From: Pseudanabaena cinerea FACHB-1277
GTDB taxonomy: Bacteria > Cyanobacteriota > Cyanobacteriia > Pseudanabaenales > Pseudanabaenaceae
Length of the DNA stretch: 55,311 bases
Direction: 5' to 3'
NCBI RefSeq assembly: GCF_014696345.1
Contig: NZ_JACJPY010000021.1
Coordinates: 1 to 55,311 of the forward strand
In this document: piece after piece, positions 16,938 to 25,383 of the stretch
Layout of the letters: the number at the start of each line of letters is the position of its first letter
Position numbering within the stretch: the stretch's first letter is position 1
Notes under the pieces: generated by a model
The model's database searches: none
Told to the model about the DNA's origin: nothing
What the model saw: the letters and a program-made list of their open reading frames with translations, nothing else
Translations under genes and position numbers: made by a program

Positions 16938-17327
16938 ATGGACAAAAAAGAAATGGACAAAAAAGCTCGTGACGAAAGCGAAATTAGCGTTAGCCTCTCC
17001 TCTGACCCCACCTTGATCGTCACCGACAATAGCGGTACTCGCAAAGTCGCACTCACTCAGGATAAATATACAATTGGGCGAGATGAAGATAATGCGATTC
17101 GCCTTGATTCAGATTTTGTATCGCGCCATCATGCCTATGTTATTAGGGTGCAAAGCCTCAAAAGTCCGAGTATGTTCAGAATCATTGATGGCAGTACATC
17201 GGGCAAGCTTAGCAAAAATGGACTAGTAGTTAATGCTATGCAAAGTGTGAGATCCCATGATCTTAACGATGGCGATATTGTCACCTTTGCGCCTGAAGTA
17301 CATATCCTTTACCTTGCTCCCAGATAA
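16938..17327 (+). CDS. FHA-domain protein (first of a tandem pair)
   Basis: 129 aa. One forkhead-associated domain with YTIGRDEDNAIRLDSDFVSRHHA (the GR...SxxH core that binds phosphothreonine) and KLSKNGLVVN (the N of the SxNG-type loop). A charged N-terminal tail of about 25 residues precedes it. The role is phosphopeptide-dependent recruitment in Ser/Thr kinase signalling; the partner is unknown. A paralogue follows 89 bp downstream. Confidence 0.85.
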   Translation: MDKKEMDKKARDESEISVSLSSDPTLIVTDNSGTRKVALTQDKYTIGRDEDNAIRLDSDFVSRHHAYVIRVQSLKSPSMFRIIDGSTSGKLSKNGLVVNAMQSVRSHDLNDGDIVTFAPEVHILYLAPR

Positions 17328-17416
17328 TCTTGTGCGCTAAGTTAAGCCAAATGCTCAGCAGTAGCATATACTTTTCGCTAGTAAGCGATATCTACTTCTT
17401 TTTCTTTGGTGAGCTA

Positions 17417-17764
17417 ATGAGCGAAACAAACGTTAGTCACACTCTATTAATTACGGACGCGAGAGGTAGTAGAAAACTCGCACTTGATGGCTTAAAATAT
17501 ACAATTGGTAGGGATGTGAATAATAACATTCAGCTTTATTCACGGTTTGTATCTCGTCAACACGCGGTCTTGCTGCGAGTTCCTGGGGAAGGGGGGCGCT
17601 ATCTCTATAGAATTATTGACGGCGATCTAACTGGCAAACCCAGCGTCAATGGCATCATTATCAACCACCATATGAAGGTGACATCCTCATACAATTTACG
17701 CAATGGCGATGTAATCACCTTGGCTCCCAATGTGGAATTGACCTATTTAAATACACAAACTTAA
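17417..17764 (+). CDS. FHA-domain protein (second of a tandem pair)
   Basis: 115 aa from ATG 17417, which has GGTGAG upstream. It is an FHA domain with YTIGRDVNNNIQLYSRFVSRQHA and KPSVNGIIIN. It aligns end to end with its neighbour (shared RKxAL, YTIGRD, FVSRxHA, RIIDG, NGDxxTxAP), so it is a local duplication. A longer open frame from 17330 adds a hydrophobic stretch (SIYFSLVSDIYFFFFGE) without a good start and is not preferred. A copy of the AGCGC-AAA-GCGCT repeat follows the stop (17780-17795). Confidence 0.85.
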   Translation: MSETNVSHTLLITDARGSRKLALDGLKYTIGRDVNNNIQLYSRFVSRQHAVLLRVPGEGGRYLYRIIDGDLTGKPSVNGIIINHHMKVTSSYNLRNGDVITLAPNVELTYLNTQT

Positions 17765-18038
17765 TTAAACCCAAAAATCACAGCGCAAAGCGCTTACACC
17801 CCAACCAAGACAAGTTTTGAAAACGTTGCAAGGCAAAGTTTTTAAAGTTTTTATTGCGATTCGATGGAGCGGTAGTTGCTGCAAGTCAGCACCAAGGGCT
17901 ATCAGCTAACGTCGCTGGGGCTTGCTATGTTCATGTTTTTGCGGACATTTTTGCTGATGATTTCTAGTCCCTGTCATAGGGCTATCAATGAAACAATGCA
18001 ATTAACGTAACCGCAATTTGGCTGAATTTGCAGACCTT

Positions 18039-18458
18039 ATGGCTCTTGTCCTATCTAATCAAGAAAACATAGATTTGTTGCTTTTTTGGTTGAAGTTAGC
18101 TGTTGGCATCTGTTGCATTGCAATCGCTACCTTAGTTGTATTTTGGCTAAGACTTAAGAATCTTGAAAGGCAAATTTCTGCACCCACAAAAAACTCTAAG
18201 TTCTCACCAAAGCAACTATCCCGACCTTCCCAACGCTTGCTGAAGTTCCCCCACCCAAAATCATCCCGTCATTACAGATCTAGGCATAAACGTTTATTTG
18301 CTAATTCGCGATCGCTATGGCGCTGGCTCTTGGCGATCGTCACCATTGCCAGTATCACAATCACTCTCAGCAATGGCTTTGTCGGTTCTGAAATAACTAC
18401 ATTTTTGTGGTTATTAGTTGGGGTGATGTTGGTTGCAGTTGCCGCCTTTGAAATATAA
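18039..18458 (+). CDS. Small membrane protein of unknown function
   Basis: 139 aa from ATG 18039; a TTG at 18018 could add 7 residues. It has hydrophobic segments at about residues 15-38 (LLLFWLKLAVGICCIAIATLVVFWL) and two near the C-terminus (LLAIVTIASITITL and TTFLWLLVGVMLVAVAA). Between them is a strongly basic loop of about 50 residues rich in Lys, Arg, His, Ser and Pro. I do not recognise a family. The basic loop would be expected in the cytoplasm. It is followed by an AT-rich tandem repeat (about 18463-18510) and a copy of the dispersed repeat at 18521. Confidence 0.5.
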   Translation: MALVLSNQENIDLLLFWLKLAVGICCIAIATLVVFWLRLKNLERQISAPTKNSKFSPKQLSRPSQRLLKFPHPKSSRHYRSRHKRLFANSRSLWRWLLAIVTIASITITLSNGFVGSEITTFLWLLVGVMLVAVAAFEI

Positions 18459-18614
18459 GTTTATTATATATTTTTGTTTTTTATTATATTTTTTTATTAT
18501 ATTTTTTTATTGTTATTTTCCACAGTGCTTTGCGCTCAAACCCAAACAAAGCAATATCTTTCTTGCGGTTCACCTGCTGTCAGTCCGCACTTTGCAGTAC
18601 CAGTCCAAACTAAT

Positions 18615-19007
18615 TCAAACCTTTTCATCTAAATGTTCGGAAACTGCTTGATAGATTTCGAGAACATGGTGATCTAGCAATTGGTAATAAACTTTGCGCT
18701 TGCTCTTGCGATAGCTAACCAAACGCATGGTGCGTAAAATTCTGAGTTGGTGCGATACCGCCGATTCACTCATCCCCACGATCGCCGCAATATCATGCAC
18801 ACAGAGTTCTTGCTTAGATAGTACCGACAAAATTCTAAGGCGACTAGGATCACCCATCATTGCAAAAAATTCTGCCATTACCTGTGCTTTGTCTAAGGGC
18901 AGAACAATATCCAGTAGCTCCCGCAAATCTTCAGGGGCGATCGCATGGATGTCACAGGTGGGCAAATCTAGAACATTCTCAAGGCTAACGGGATTGGGTT
19001 CTAACAT
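18615..19007 (-). CDS. smtB: Zinc-responsive ArsR/SmtB-family repressor
   Basis: 130 aa from ATG 19007; the longer frame to 19058 has no better start. It is a winged-helix metal sensor that represses smtA until zinc binds. The DNA-recognition part is [26 protein letters not shown]. The C-terminal helix [19 protein letters not shown] keeps the spacing of the SmtB alpha-5 zinc site (D, H at +2, H at +13, E at +16). N-terminal Cys/His (LPTCDIHA) match the alpha-3N site region. It is divergent from smtA with a TGAA-N6-TTCA operator between them. Confidence 0.92.
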   Translation of the reverse strand: MLEPNPVSLENVLDLPTCDIHAIAPEDLRELLDIVLPLDKAQVMAEFFAMMGDPSRLRILSVLSKQELCVHDIAAIVGMSESAVSHQLRILRTMRLVSYRKSKRKVYYQLLDHHVLEIYQAVSEHLDEKV

Positions 19008-19211
19008 GATTTTATTATATACTCCCCTCCCACCAAAGAAATAGACATATAAGACCAAGAATTAGCGTTGCAGCGCGAAGCTCCGCAACGTCTAATTTTC
19101 ACTGGGAAGGGAGTAGCTAACTCCAGTTTTACCGCGCAATATCGAATTGGCATATTGTAATTGGCATTGTGTTATGCCAAACCTCAATAGTCTTAGTCTA
19201 GCTTTTTGCTA

Positions 19212-19241
19212 TTGACATATGAATATACGTTCATATATAAT
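19212..19241 (+). promoter_or_regulatory. smtA promoter overlapped by SmtB operator
   Basis: TTGACA (19212-19217) and TATAAT (19236-19241) are both perfect, with an 18-bp spacer. The spacer is filled by the inverted repeat ATATGAA-TATACG-TTCATAT (19217-19236), which has the TGAA-N6-TTCA core of ArsR/SmtB operators. A bound repressor would cover the whole promoter. The ATG of smtA lies 26 bp downstream of the -10 box. Confidence 0.9.
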
Positions 19242-19266
19242 AATTGAATTCAATGGATAAACTACT

Positions 19267-19434
19267 ATGACTACCGCAACTGAAACCAAATGCGCCTGCC
19301 CCAAATGTTCTTGCATGGTCTCCCTAGAGACCGCGATCATTGCTGACGGCAAGCCTTACTGCTCTCAAGCCTGTGCCGATGGTCATCCTGAAGGTTCAAC
19401 AGGATGCAAAAAATCTGGTTGTGGATGTGGTTAA
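19267..19434 (+). CDS. smtA: Bacterial metallothionein SmtA
   Basis: 55 aa with nine Cys, at positions 9, 11, 14, 16, 32, 36, 47, 52 and 54. This is the same spacing as the zinc-cluster ligands of Synechococcus SmtA, with CACPKCSC and CSQACADGH as landmarks. It sequesters zinc and other thiophilic metals in the cytoplasm. His40 is present, but position 49, a zinc-ligand His in the classical SmtA, is Lys here, and the C-terminal His is absent. Expression should be controlled by the divergent SmtB through the operator at 19217-19236. A strong terminator follows. Confidence 0.95.
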   Translation: MTTATETKCACPKCSCMVSLETAIIADGKPYCSQACADGHPEGSTGCKKSGCGCG

Positions 19435-19475
19435 TGCGACAGCGCTTTACCGCTCAAACCCCAAAACAAAGAAAA

Positions 19476-19515
19476 GCCTTACGGGCATTGCTAAGCAATG
19501 CCCGTAAGGCTTTTT
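19476..19515 (+). terminator. Terminator downstream of smtA
   Basis: Perfect 16-bp arms (19476-19491 and 19495-19510, core CGGGCATTGC-TAA-GCAATGCCCG) are followed by TTTTT. It is a textbook intrinsic terminator. Confidence 0.9.
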
Positions 19516-19612
19516 CTATGATTCGTTTGAACAGCAATTGCGGTAAATGGAGAAGTAAATGGCGTAGCCATTCCCTCATTTAGCCATAGGAAAACTGCCA
19601 AACGCTCTAGCT

Positions 19613-21082
19613 CTAAATGCGCTTTGCTAAAACCCAGCGTAATTCCATTTGTGAATCACTAAATCTAAACAAATCTTTCCCCTTTGTCCAATTTTCAAAC
19701 CATCCTGTTGGAGGCCAGTCTGCGGTGGGTAAATGTTCCCGTTCATATTCAAAAACTGAGTCATCACTAACAATTGCTAATGGTAAATCGGCAAAAGCGG
19801 CATGGAGTTCTTGATTGGTGAACATCGAAGACCAGACCACCTCGGAAAACTGCTGCGCCACTGGTGTGACCACATAATCATCATGGGCTATGAATAGATT
19901 AAATAGGAATAGCCCTCCATGACATAGCGCTTTACTAACCTTCTCTAATAGCACCTTGATCTGCTCAACATTGCGGAAATGGGAAGCCACAACCTCCGCA
20001 CAAACGATAAAGTGATAGTGATCAGGCTGTAAATTTACCTGTGGATCGAGAATATCACCAGCGATCGCTTTTACCTCTAGTCCTTGGGCTTGAGCATCTA
20101 GAGTCAGTTGCTGTACTAGGGCAGGTGCTAGTTCTAGGGCTTCAGCTTGGCAGCCTAGTTTGGCTAAGGGCAGAATATTTCGCCCCGTGCCAGCACCGAT
20201 ATCTAACACCCTGAGGCTGGTGGGATCACCCAAACCAGCGATCGCATCCATAACCCTAGCATCGGCACTTTTGCCAAACAATGGCGGCTTGCGCGTATCT
20301 ACCCAATTTTGATATTGCTCAGCGATCGAGGTAAGGGAATATGCCACATTGTAGGTAACACCGACATTAGGGTAAAGCGCTGACTCATACTTGATCACTA
20401 ATCTAGATAAAGGCGAATATTGAAATCCATTGTCCAAATTTTCCTTTAACAACTTCCGTAAAACCGCTAAATCTGACTGATTAAAAGCTTTGCCCACCGC
20501 TTTAAACAACTTCTCTAATTTCTCCATATACACATTCATCAATGCAGGGGTGCAGGGCATCAATATCTCCCCCTTAACCCTTGTATAGAGATTTATATTT
20601 TTTAAAAAATTAGGCACATCAATAGGGTCAGCCAAATTCTTCGTGGCATTGACCTGTAAGACTTGGAGCGTTGCCTTCTTACCGCCGACCTGTACTAATG
20701 CCTTTGGTTGCTGCTCAGACTTAACTCCCAACATCGCAGGCACACGCATCTGCAAATCTCGATTATTAGGAGGTGGACTAACATCAGGATCGACGTTGTA
20801 GGAAACTGTGTAGCTAACGCCTGTATCGGGGGATTGGGTCGGATGATATTTGAGGGTTAAATAGGTGTTAGATGCGGCTTGGTATCCTTTTTGCAGATAC
20901 TCGGTTAAGATTTCGCGTAATTTCAATAAATCAGCTTTACTAAAGGGTTTGCCCAGACTGCTAAACATTTGCTCAAACCGCCCCATATAAGTCTCTAATA
21001 GTGCGGGTACACAGGGCATAGAAATTTCGCCACTGGTGTAAGTATATTTATTCAGCAGTTCTGAGAAATGTTTATCCAGCAT
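19613..21082 (-). CDS. SAM-dependent methyltransferase with duplicated N-terminal domain
   Basis: 489 aa. Two copies of an ~80-residue unit lie at about 18-96 and 171-250. Each shows GEI-MPC-PAL...YM..(F/L)E..F...GK.F...DL..LR..L...L..G(Y/F)...(S/N)...L..KY......GV.Y.V.Y. The Cys of MPC (24 and 177) is conserved. A class I methyltransferase domain follows from about 270, with motif I VLDIGAGTGRN (292-302), acidic motif II (ALEL) and YHFIVCAEVV. The substrate is unknown. The N-terminal unit is not one I can name; it could bind the substrate or a partner. It stands alone, next to the smt locus. Confidence 0.7.
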   Translation of the reverse strand: MLDKHFSELLNKYTYTSGEISMPCVPALLETYMGRFEQMFSSLGKPFSKADLLKLREILTEYLQKGYQAASNTYLTLKYHPTQSPDTGVSYTVSYNVDPDVSPPPNNRDLQMRVPAMLGVKSEQQPKALVQVGGKKATLQVLQVNATKNLADPIDVPNFLKNINLYTRVKGEILMPCTPALMNVYMEKLEKLFKAVGKAFNQSDLAVLRKLLKENLDNGFQYSPLSRLVIKYESALYPNVGVTYNVAYSLTSIAEQYQNWVDTRKPPLFGKSADARVMDAIAGLGDPTSLRVLDIGAGTGRNILPLAKLGCQAEALELAPALVQQLTLDAQAQGLEVKAIAGDILDPQVNLQPDHYHFIVCAEVVASHFRNVEQIKVLLEKVSKALCHGGLFLFNLFIAHDDYVVTPVAQQFSEVVWSSMFTNQELHAAFADLPLAIVSDDSVFEYEREHLPTADWPPTGWFENWTKGKDLFRFSDSQMELRWVLAKRI

Positions 21083-21162
21083 GGTTACAGTCTGTTGAAG
21101 CTTTAAGGGGTACAGAAAGATTTTTGAGAGCGGCGCTGTATGTAAGTTTAGTTATTGCAAAC

Positions 21163-21193
21163 TATAAAAGCGCGGCTTATCCACGCTTTTATA
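21163..21193 (-). terminator. Hairpin after the ycf23 gene
   Basis: TATAAAAGCG (21163-21172) and CGCTTTTATA (21184-21193) form a perfect 10-bp stem with an 11-base loop, 7 bp beyond the ycf23 stop on the minus strand. It is placed as a terminator, although it lacks a long T run. Confidence 0.55.
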
Positions 21194-21200
21194 ATTTATT

Positions 21201-21971
21201 TTAGGCTTCGATCGCTGAAGCAATATTGCTACTCATTTCTAAAGATTCTCTGAGGGCGCGAACGGTGGCAATCATGGAAACGACATCATGCAATTGGTTA
21301 ACCGCAGAACCAACACCAATGCCTGATGCACCCGCAGCGATCGCCATCGGTGCGGTGACATTGCTCAAACCAGAGGCACAAAGTACGGGAATGGACACAG
21401 CGCGGCTAATGGCATGGGCGGCGGCAAGGGTGGGTGCAGCCTTTTCGATCGCTCCTAATACACCTGCATGGACTGGCGCGGCACTAGTGCCACCTTCAGT
21501 TTGGATGATATCTGCACCGATCGCCTCTAGCTTTTCGGCAAGGGTGATTTGCTGATCGAGGGGAAGGGTATGGGGAACAGTAACGGAAATGGCAGTATGG
21601 GGTAACAAAGCTCTAGTTTCGATGGTCAAGGCAATAATTTCATCGGCGCTAAATTCACGACCTTGGGCATAGTAACGATCATAATTACCGATTTCCACGA
21701 GGTCAGCCCCTTGAGCCACTGCTTCAGCCAGCTTATGGGCTTCGATCGCTGATACACAGATGGGCAGAGAGCAGTTCGCCTTCGCGATCGCAATTAGCTC
21801 CGCATCGGCGGCAATATCCACAAAGGTCGCACCACCGCGATCAGCAGCTTGCACCACCATTTTTACTGACTCCCGATCAAAGTTTTGGATGCCGCTAATA
21901 ATCTTGAGAGCGTTGCGGCGGCTAAAGGCGTTGCGTAAGGAAACAGGTAAACGAGACATAAGCTTGGTCAT
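21201..21971 (-). CDS. ycf23: Ycf23/DUF561 family TIM-barrel protein
   Basis: 256 aa. It matches DUF561/Ycf23, found in cyanobacteria and some algal plastid genomes. It has a TIM-barrel-like pattern with NALKIISGIQNFDRESV, GGATFVDIAADAELI, GADLVEIGNYDRYY, IQTEGGTSAAP and AAGASGIGVGSAVNQL. No catalytic role is established; the fold resembles phosphate-binding barrels. Two N-terminal Met residues are possible (21971 and 21959). It lies 49 bp after the DUF4336 gene on the same strand and is probably cotranscribed with it. Confidence 0.88.
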   Translation of the reverse strand: MTKLMSRLPVSLRNAFSRRNALKIISGIQNFDRESVKMVVQAADRGGATFVDIAADAELIAIAKANCSLPICVSAIEAHKLAEAVAQGADLVEIGNYDRYYAQGREFSADEIIALTIETRALLPHTAISVTVPHTLPLDQQITLAEKLEAIGADIIQTEGGTSAAPVHAGVLGAIEKAAPTLAAAHAISRAVSIPVLCASGLSNVTAPMAIAAGASGIGVGSAVNQLHDVVSMIATVRALRESLEMSSNIASAIEA

Positions 21972-22020
21972 CCTAATAGACTAAATATTTAGATGTATGA
22001 CTACTTTAACGCGATTTTGT

Positions 22021-23229
22021 TTAGATCTTTTCCTTTGCCGCAAAAACCAGACGACTGTTTTCCAAAAGACTATTGATTTGTTTGAGAACCGTAAAATCTT
22101 CTTCAGGTAAATTGGGGAGAGTGGTTGCTGCGGGGCTTTTTTCGAGAAAATTAAAGGCTTGGCGAAAGTCCTTGGGAGTGGCAGCGATCGCATTGTCAAA
22201 GTGGCAAGGCACAATCATTTTAAAATTCCAACTCGCCACCCGATCCGCCCATGCAATGACCTTTTGCGGATCACGATTGAGAATCAGCGTTTGCAAAATT
22301 GGCGCAACAAAAATTCTGCCATTACCGCGCAATTTCTCAAAACTTTGATACCAATCATCGCGCCACTTAAAGGGAAATAGCCCCCAAAATGCCTTGGGCG
22401 ATCGCTCAGGAGCCTTGGCAATATCAGCGATCGCCTGCCAAAATGGCACTGTTTCCAAAACCTGTGGGCGGAAATAAAACAAAAACAAAGCCGTGCGCTG
22501 CCAGCCGCGAATCCGATTTACTTCTGTATCGACAATTGGTTCTAGGGCGCTATCCCTAGCATGAAATAGCATCGGATAGGGATCGATTTGCAAGACCTCA
22601 GGCGGCCTTTCGGGAATCGCCACAATCGTATCTGTCACCAGCAAAGTTTGCGATCGGCGATCGAACATCGCCACCTCCGCAAACTTACCCAAACCTAGCT
22701 CCACCGATCCCAAAATCGCATAATCAAACTGATCCGCAAAAGGCACTTGTCGCCCATCCTCTGGCAATACCTTCGTGCGTCCCCAAGGCAACCCCAGCCA
22801 ACTCACAGGCAAATTAAGCGGAAAACTCCATTGATGGGGCGATATGTAAACCTCTGCATCAGGAAAATTCCGCGCAAAAGGTCCCACAAACACCTTATGC
22901 TCAATCCCCGAAACCGTTGGCAAAATAATATACTTAACCGCGCCATGCTCCGCTTCCAACTCCCGCACTAGCCGCACACATTCAGGGGTCGGCGCAACGG
23001 GTGCATATACCAACAGCCCCCCCGCCGCCAACTTCACCACCGTCATGCGGATCGGCACAACCACATAAAAAATGCCCTGAATCTGGTCAAAAGTCCAAAC
23101 AGAATTTTTCACCACCTCTTGCCTGATTGTGCGCCTCTGCCCGTAAGGATAAAGCGGCACGACTTGCCAGAATTTCCAAGACCAGTCTTTATTATGAGCA
23201 GTTAATGGGGGCTTAGCAGCAGCAGTCAT
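22021..23229 (-). CDS. DUF4336 domain protein (metallo-beta-lactamase-like)
   Basis: 402 aa, matching the DUF4336 family of cyanobacteria and plants. MTVVKLAAGGLLVYAPVAPT, YIILPTVSGIEHKVFVGPFAR and MIVPCHFDNAIAATPKDFRQAF are characteristic. The fold is metallo-beta-lactamase-like, but the canonical HxHxDH is not evident, so hydrolase activity is uncertain. It is divergent from the cyanoP gene. Confidence 0.8.
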   Translation of the reverse strand: MTAAAKPPLTAHNKDWSWKFWQVVPLYPYGQRRTIRQEVVKNSVWTFDQIQGIFYVVVPIRMTVVKLAAGGLLVYAPVAPTPECVRLVRELEAEHGAVKYIILPTVSGIEHKVFVGPFARNFPDAEVYISPHQWSFPLNLPVSWLGLPWGRTKVLPEDGRQVPFADQFDYAILGSVELGLGKFAEVAMFDRRSQTLLVTDTIVAIPERPPEVLQIDPYPMLFHARDSALEPIVDTEVNRIRGWQRTALFLFYFRPQVLETVPFWQAIADIAKAPERSPKAFWGLFPFKWRDDWYQSFEKLRGNGRIFVAPILQTLILNRDPQKVIAWADRVASWNFKMIVPCHFDNAIAATPKDFRQAFNFLEKSPAATTLPNLPEEDFTVLKQINSLLENSRLVFAAKEKI

Positions 23230-23303
23230 TAATTCAGGATCTCATTCTTGATTTGGGTTAGTTGCCGCCAATTATATAGTTTTTCTAGATATAGTTTTTC
23301 TAG

Positions 23304-23327
23304 CCTAATGCTGAAGTTAGCATTAGG
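23304..23327. repeat. Inverted repeat in the DUF4336/psbP divergent region
   Basis: CCTAATGCT-GAAGTT-AGCATTAGG is a perfect 9-bp inverted repeat. Just to its left a 15-bp unit (ATATAGTTTTTCTAG, 23274-23303) is duplicated in tandem. These lie between divergent promoters and could be an operator or slippage products; no other element is seen in 23230-23496. Confidence 0.5.
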
Positions 23328-23496
23328 TACTCAAAATTGCTGAGTTAGGGTTTGCTGTATGCTGGAGATTACAGTGTATTCTAATAGTGGTAGCAATAGT
23401 AACAGTAGAACTACATCCCAATAGCTCTACGTTTACCGAAACCCAGCTTTAAAATATTAAAGATATTAAGATATTATTCACCTAGATCCTCCCATT

Positions 23497-24045
23497 ATGC
23501 TCAAACGTACCGTCTCGACATTACTTGTGATATTTGCGCTATTTCTTACCAGTTGTGCAAATACTCCCACCAGTGGGCTTGTCCCATTTGCAGATAGTAA
23601 AGACGGTTATCGCTTTTTGTATCCTAATGGCTGGACTGAAACCAAGGGAAACTCGGCAGTTGACGTTTTATTCCATGACATCATTGAGCCATCTGAGAAT
23701 GTGTCCGTGGCGATCACCAAATTACAAACCGTTAAAACCCTCGAAGAAATCGGTGATGCTGAGGCGATCGCCTTGCGGGTGCAAGAGCGTGTAGTTGCCC
23801 CAGCAGGTTCAGGTCGTCAAGCCAAATTACTTAATGTTACCCAAAGAGCAGTCAGCGATCGCAACTATTACACCTTTGAGTATGCCGTTGAACGCGCTCA
23901 AGGAGAACCGCGCCATGACCTTGTTACCCTAACAACCAATCGCGGCAACCTTTACACCCTTAGCATCTCTAGCTCTGAAAAGCGCTGGGAAAAAGTCAAG
24001 GAATTATTCTCCAGAGTGGCTAAGTCTTTCACAATTGAATCTTAG
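23497..24045 (+). CDS. psbP: CyanoP, PsbP-family photosystem II lipoprotein
   Basis: 182 aa. It starts with a lipoprotein signal (LLVIFALFLTSCANT; the lipobox Cys is about residue 21), so it is anchored to the lumenal side of the thylakoid membrane. The rest is a PsbP domain: SKDGYRFLYPNGWTE, DVLFHDIIEPSENVSVAI, NYYTFEYAVE and HDLVTLTTNRGNLYTLSISSSEKRW. CyanoP associates with photosystem II assembly intermediates. The length and start agree with the family. Confidence 0.93.
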   Translation: MLKRTVSTLLVIFALFLTSCANTPTSGLVPFADSKDGYRFLYPNGWTETKGNSAVDVLFHDIIEPSENVSVAITKLQTVKTLEEIGDAEAIALRVQERVVAPAGSGRQAKLLNVTQRAVSDRNYYTFEYAVERAQGEPRHDLVTLTTNRGNLYTLSISSSEKRWEKVKELFSRVAKSFTIES

Positions 24046-24169
24046 TTATAGCGCCTGTCAAATGGTTGCACACTCATTTGATAGCCAAAGATCTTAGTTC
24101 CCAAAGCTCAGCGATTGAATCTTAGCCAAGTAAGTACAGGGATCGGTTTTCCCTATAGTTCTGCCCTAT

Positions 24170-25324
24170 ATGTCCCAGATCTTAATCATTGACGATGATC
24201 CAACCATTAGAATGACCCTGCAAAGATTTTTGAAGAGTCAAGGCTATCGGGTAACTGTGGCTAAGGATGGGCAAGAAGGGCTAGCCAAAGCTTGGGAAGA
24301 GCGCCCATCCCTAATTATTTGCGACTGGATGATGCCCATTATCGATGGGCTGGAGGTCTGCCGTCAAATTAAAAGTAATCAGGAATTGGCAAAAATTTAC
24401 CTAATTTTACTGACCGCGAGGGATCAAGAAACCGATCTAGTGAAAGGATTGGAGATGGGCGCGGATGACTTTTTGAGTAAGCCACCAAGGATCAATGAGC
24501 TAAGGGCAAGGGTGAGGGCTGGATTGCGCCTTTACCATGCCACTGAAGAGATTCAGAAACAAAAATGCTTGATCGAGCAGGAGCTAGCGCAGGCATCAGA
24601 ATATGTGCGATCGCTTTTACCAAATCCTATTACAGGCAAAATCTCGATCCATTCTAGCTTCCTACCATCCAAACAGCTAGGCGGCGATAGCTTTGACTAT
24701 TTTTGGTTAGATGATGATCATCTTGCCCTCTATTTATTAGATGTGTCAGGGCATGGAGTGGGGTCAGCGCTATTGTCAGTATCAGTGCTAAATTTGATGC
24801 GAAGTCGCAGTCTTAGACCTAATCCCACTGCCCCAGATGGAACCAACTTCCACAGCCCTAGCGCCGTATTAACCGATTTAAATCAAACATTTCAAATGTC
24901 AATCCATAATGAAATGTACTTTACGATCTGGTATGGGGTCTACAACAAGCAAAACCACCAGCTTACCTATGCGAGTGGTGGTCATCCGCCTGCGATATTG
25001 CTGTCCAATGAAGAAATCCCGAAAATAAAATTATTGAAAACTGCGGGATTGCCCATTGGCATGATGCCCGATATAAACTATCCACAACATATCTGTGAAG
25101 TTGATACTAGTAGCCGTTTATACTTGTTTAGTGATGGGGTCTATGAAATCACGCAACCCGATCAAAGTATCTGGGGATTAAACTCACTAATCGATACTCT
25201 AATCCATACTCCCAGCAAACAGCCACGGTTAGAGCATATTCTTAATTGCGTTAAAGATGCGGCAAATGGTCAGCCATTCGATGATGATCTTTCTCTATTA
25301 GAAATTGAGTTTCATATAGATTGA
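24170..25324 (+). CDS. Response regulator with PP2C-type (RsbU/SpoIIE) phosphatase domain
   Basis: 384 aa. Receiver domain at 1-120 with acidic pocket IDDD, phospho-acceptor Asp52 (ICDWMMP), T in LLTARD and Lys in LSKPP. A coiled-coil linker (EEIQKQKCLIEQELAQASEYV) follows, then a SpoIIE/RsbU phosphatase domain with LGGDSFDYFWLDDDHLALYLLDVSGHG and ASGGHPPA, ending FDDDLSLLEIEF. Such proteins dephosphorylate a STAS anti-anti-sigma protein. A STAS gene lies convergent, 60 bp beyond its stop, and is the obvious candidate substrate. Confidence 0.9.
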   Translation: MSQILIIDDDPTIRMTLQRFLKSQGYRVTVAKDGQEGLAKAWEERPSLIICDWMMPIIDGLEVCRQIKSNQELAKIYLILLTARDQETDLVKGLEMGADDFLSKPPRINELRARVRAGLRLYHATEEIQKQKCLIEQELAQASEYVRSLLPNPITGKISIHSSFLPSKQLGGDSFDYFWLDDDHLALYLLDVSGHGVGSALLSVSVLNLMRSRSLRPNPTAPDGTNFHSPSAVLTDLNQTFQMSIHNEMYFTIWYGVYNKQNHQLTYASGGHPPAILLSNEEIPKIKLLKTAGLPIGMMPDINYPQHICEVDTSSRLYLFSDGVYEITQPDQSIWGLNSLIDTLIHTPSKQPRLEHILNCVKDAANGQPFDDDLSLLEIEFHID

Positions 25325-25383
25325 TTTAGATTAATTTAGATTAATCATAGAGAATATTGCTGCGCCAAGGGCGGCGCTACTCT

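Noticed and set aside
17765-18038. Possible small RNA between the FHA genes and the membrane-protein gene
   Set aside because: A weak CCCT-N5-AGGG hairpin and a repeat copy are present, but no promoter-plus-terminator pair supports a transcript.
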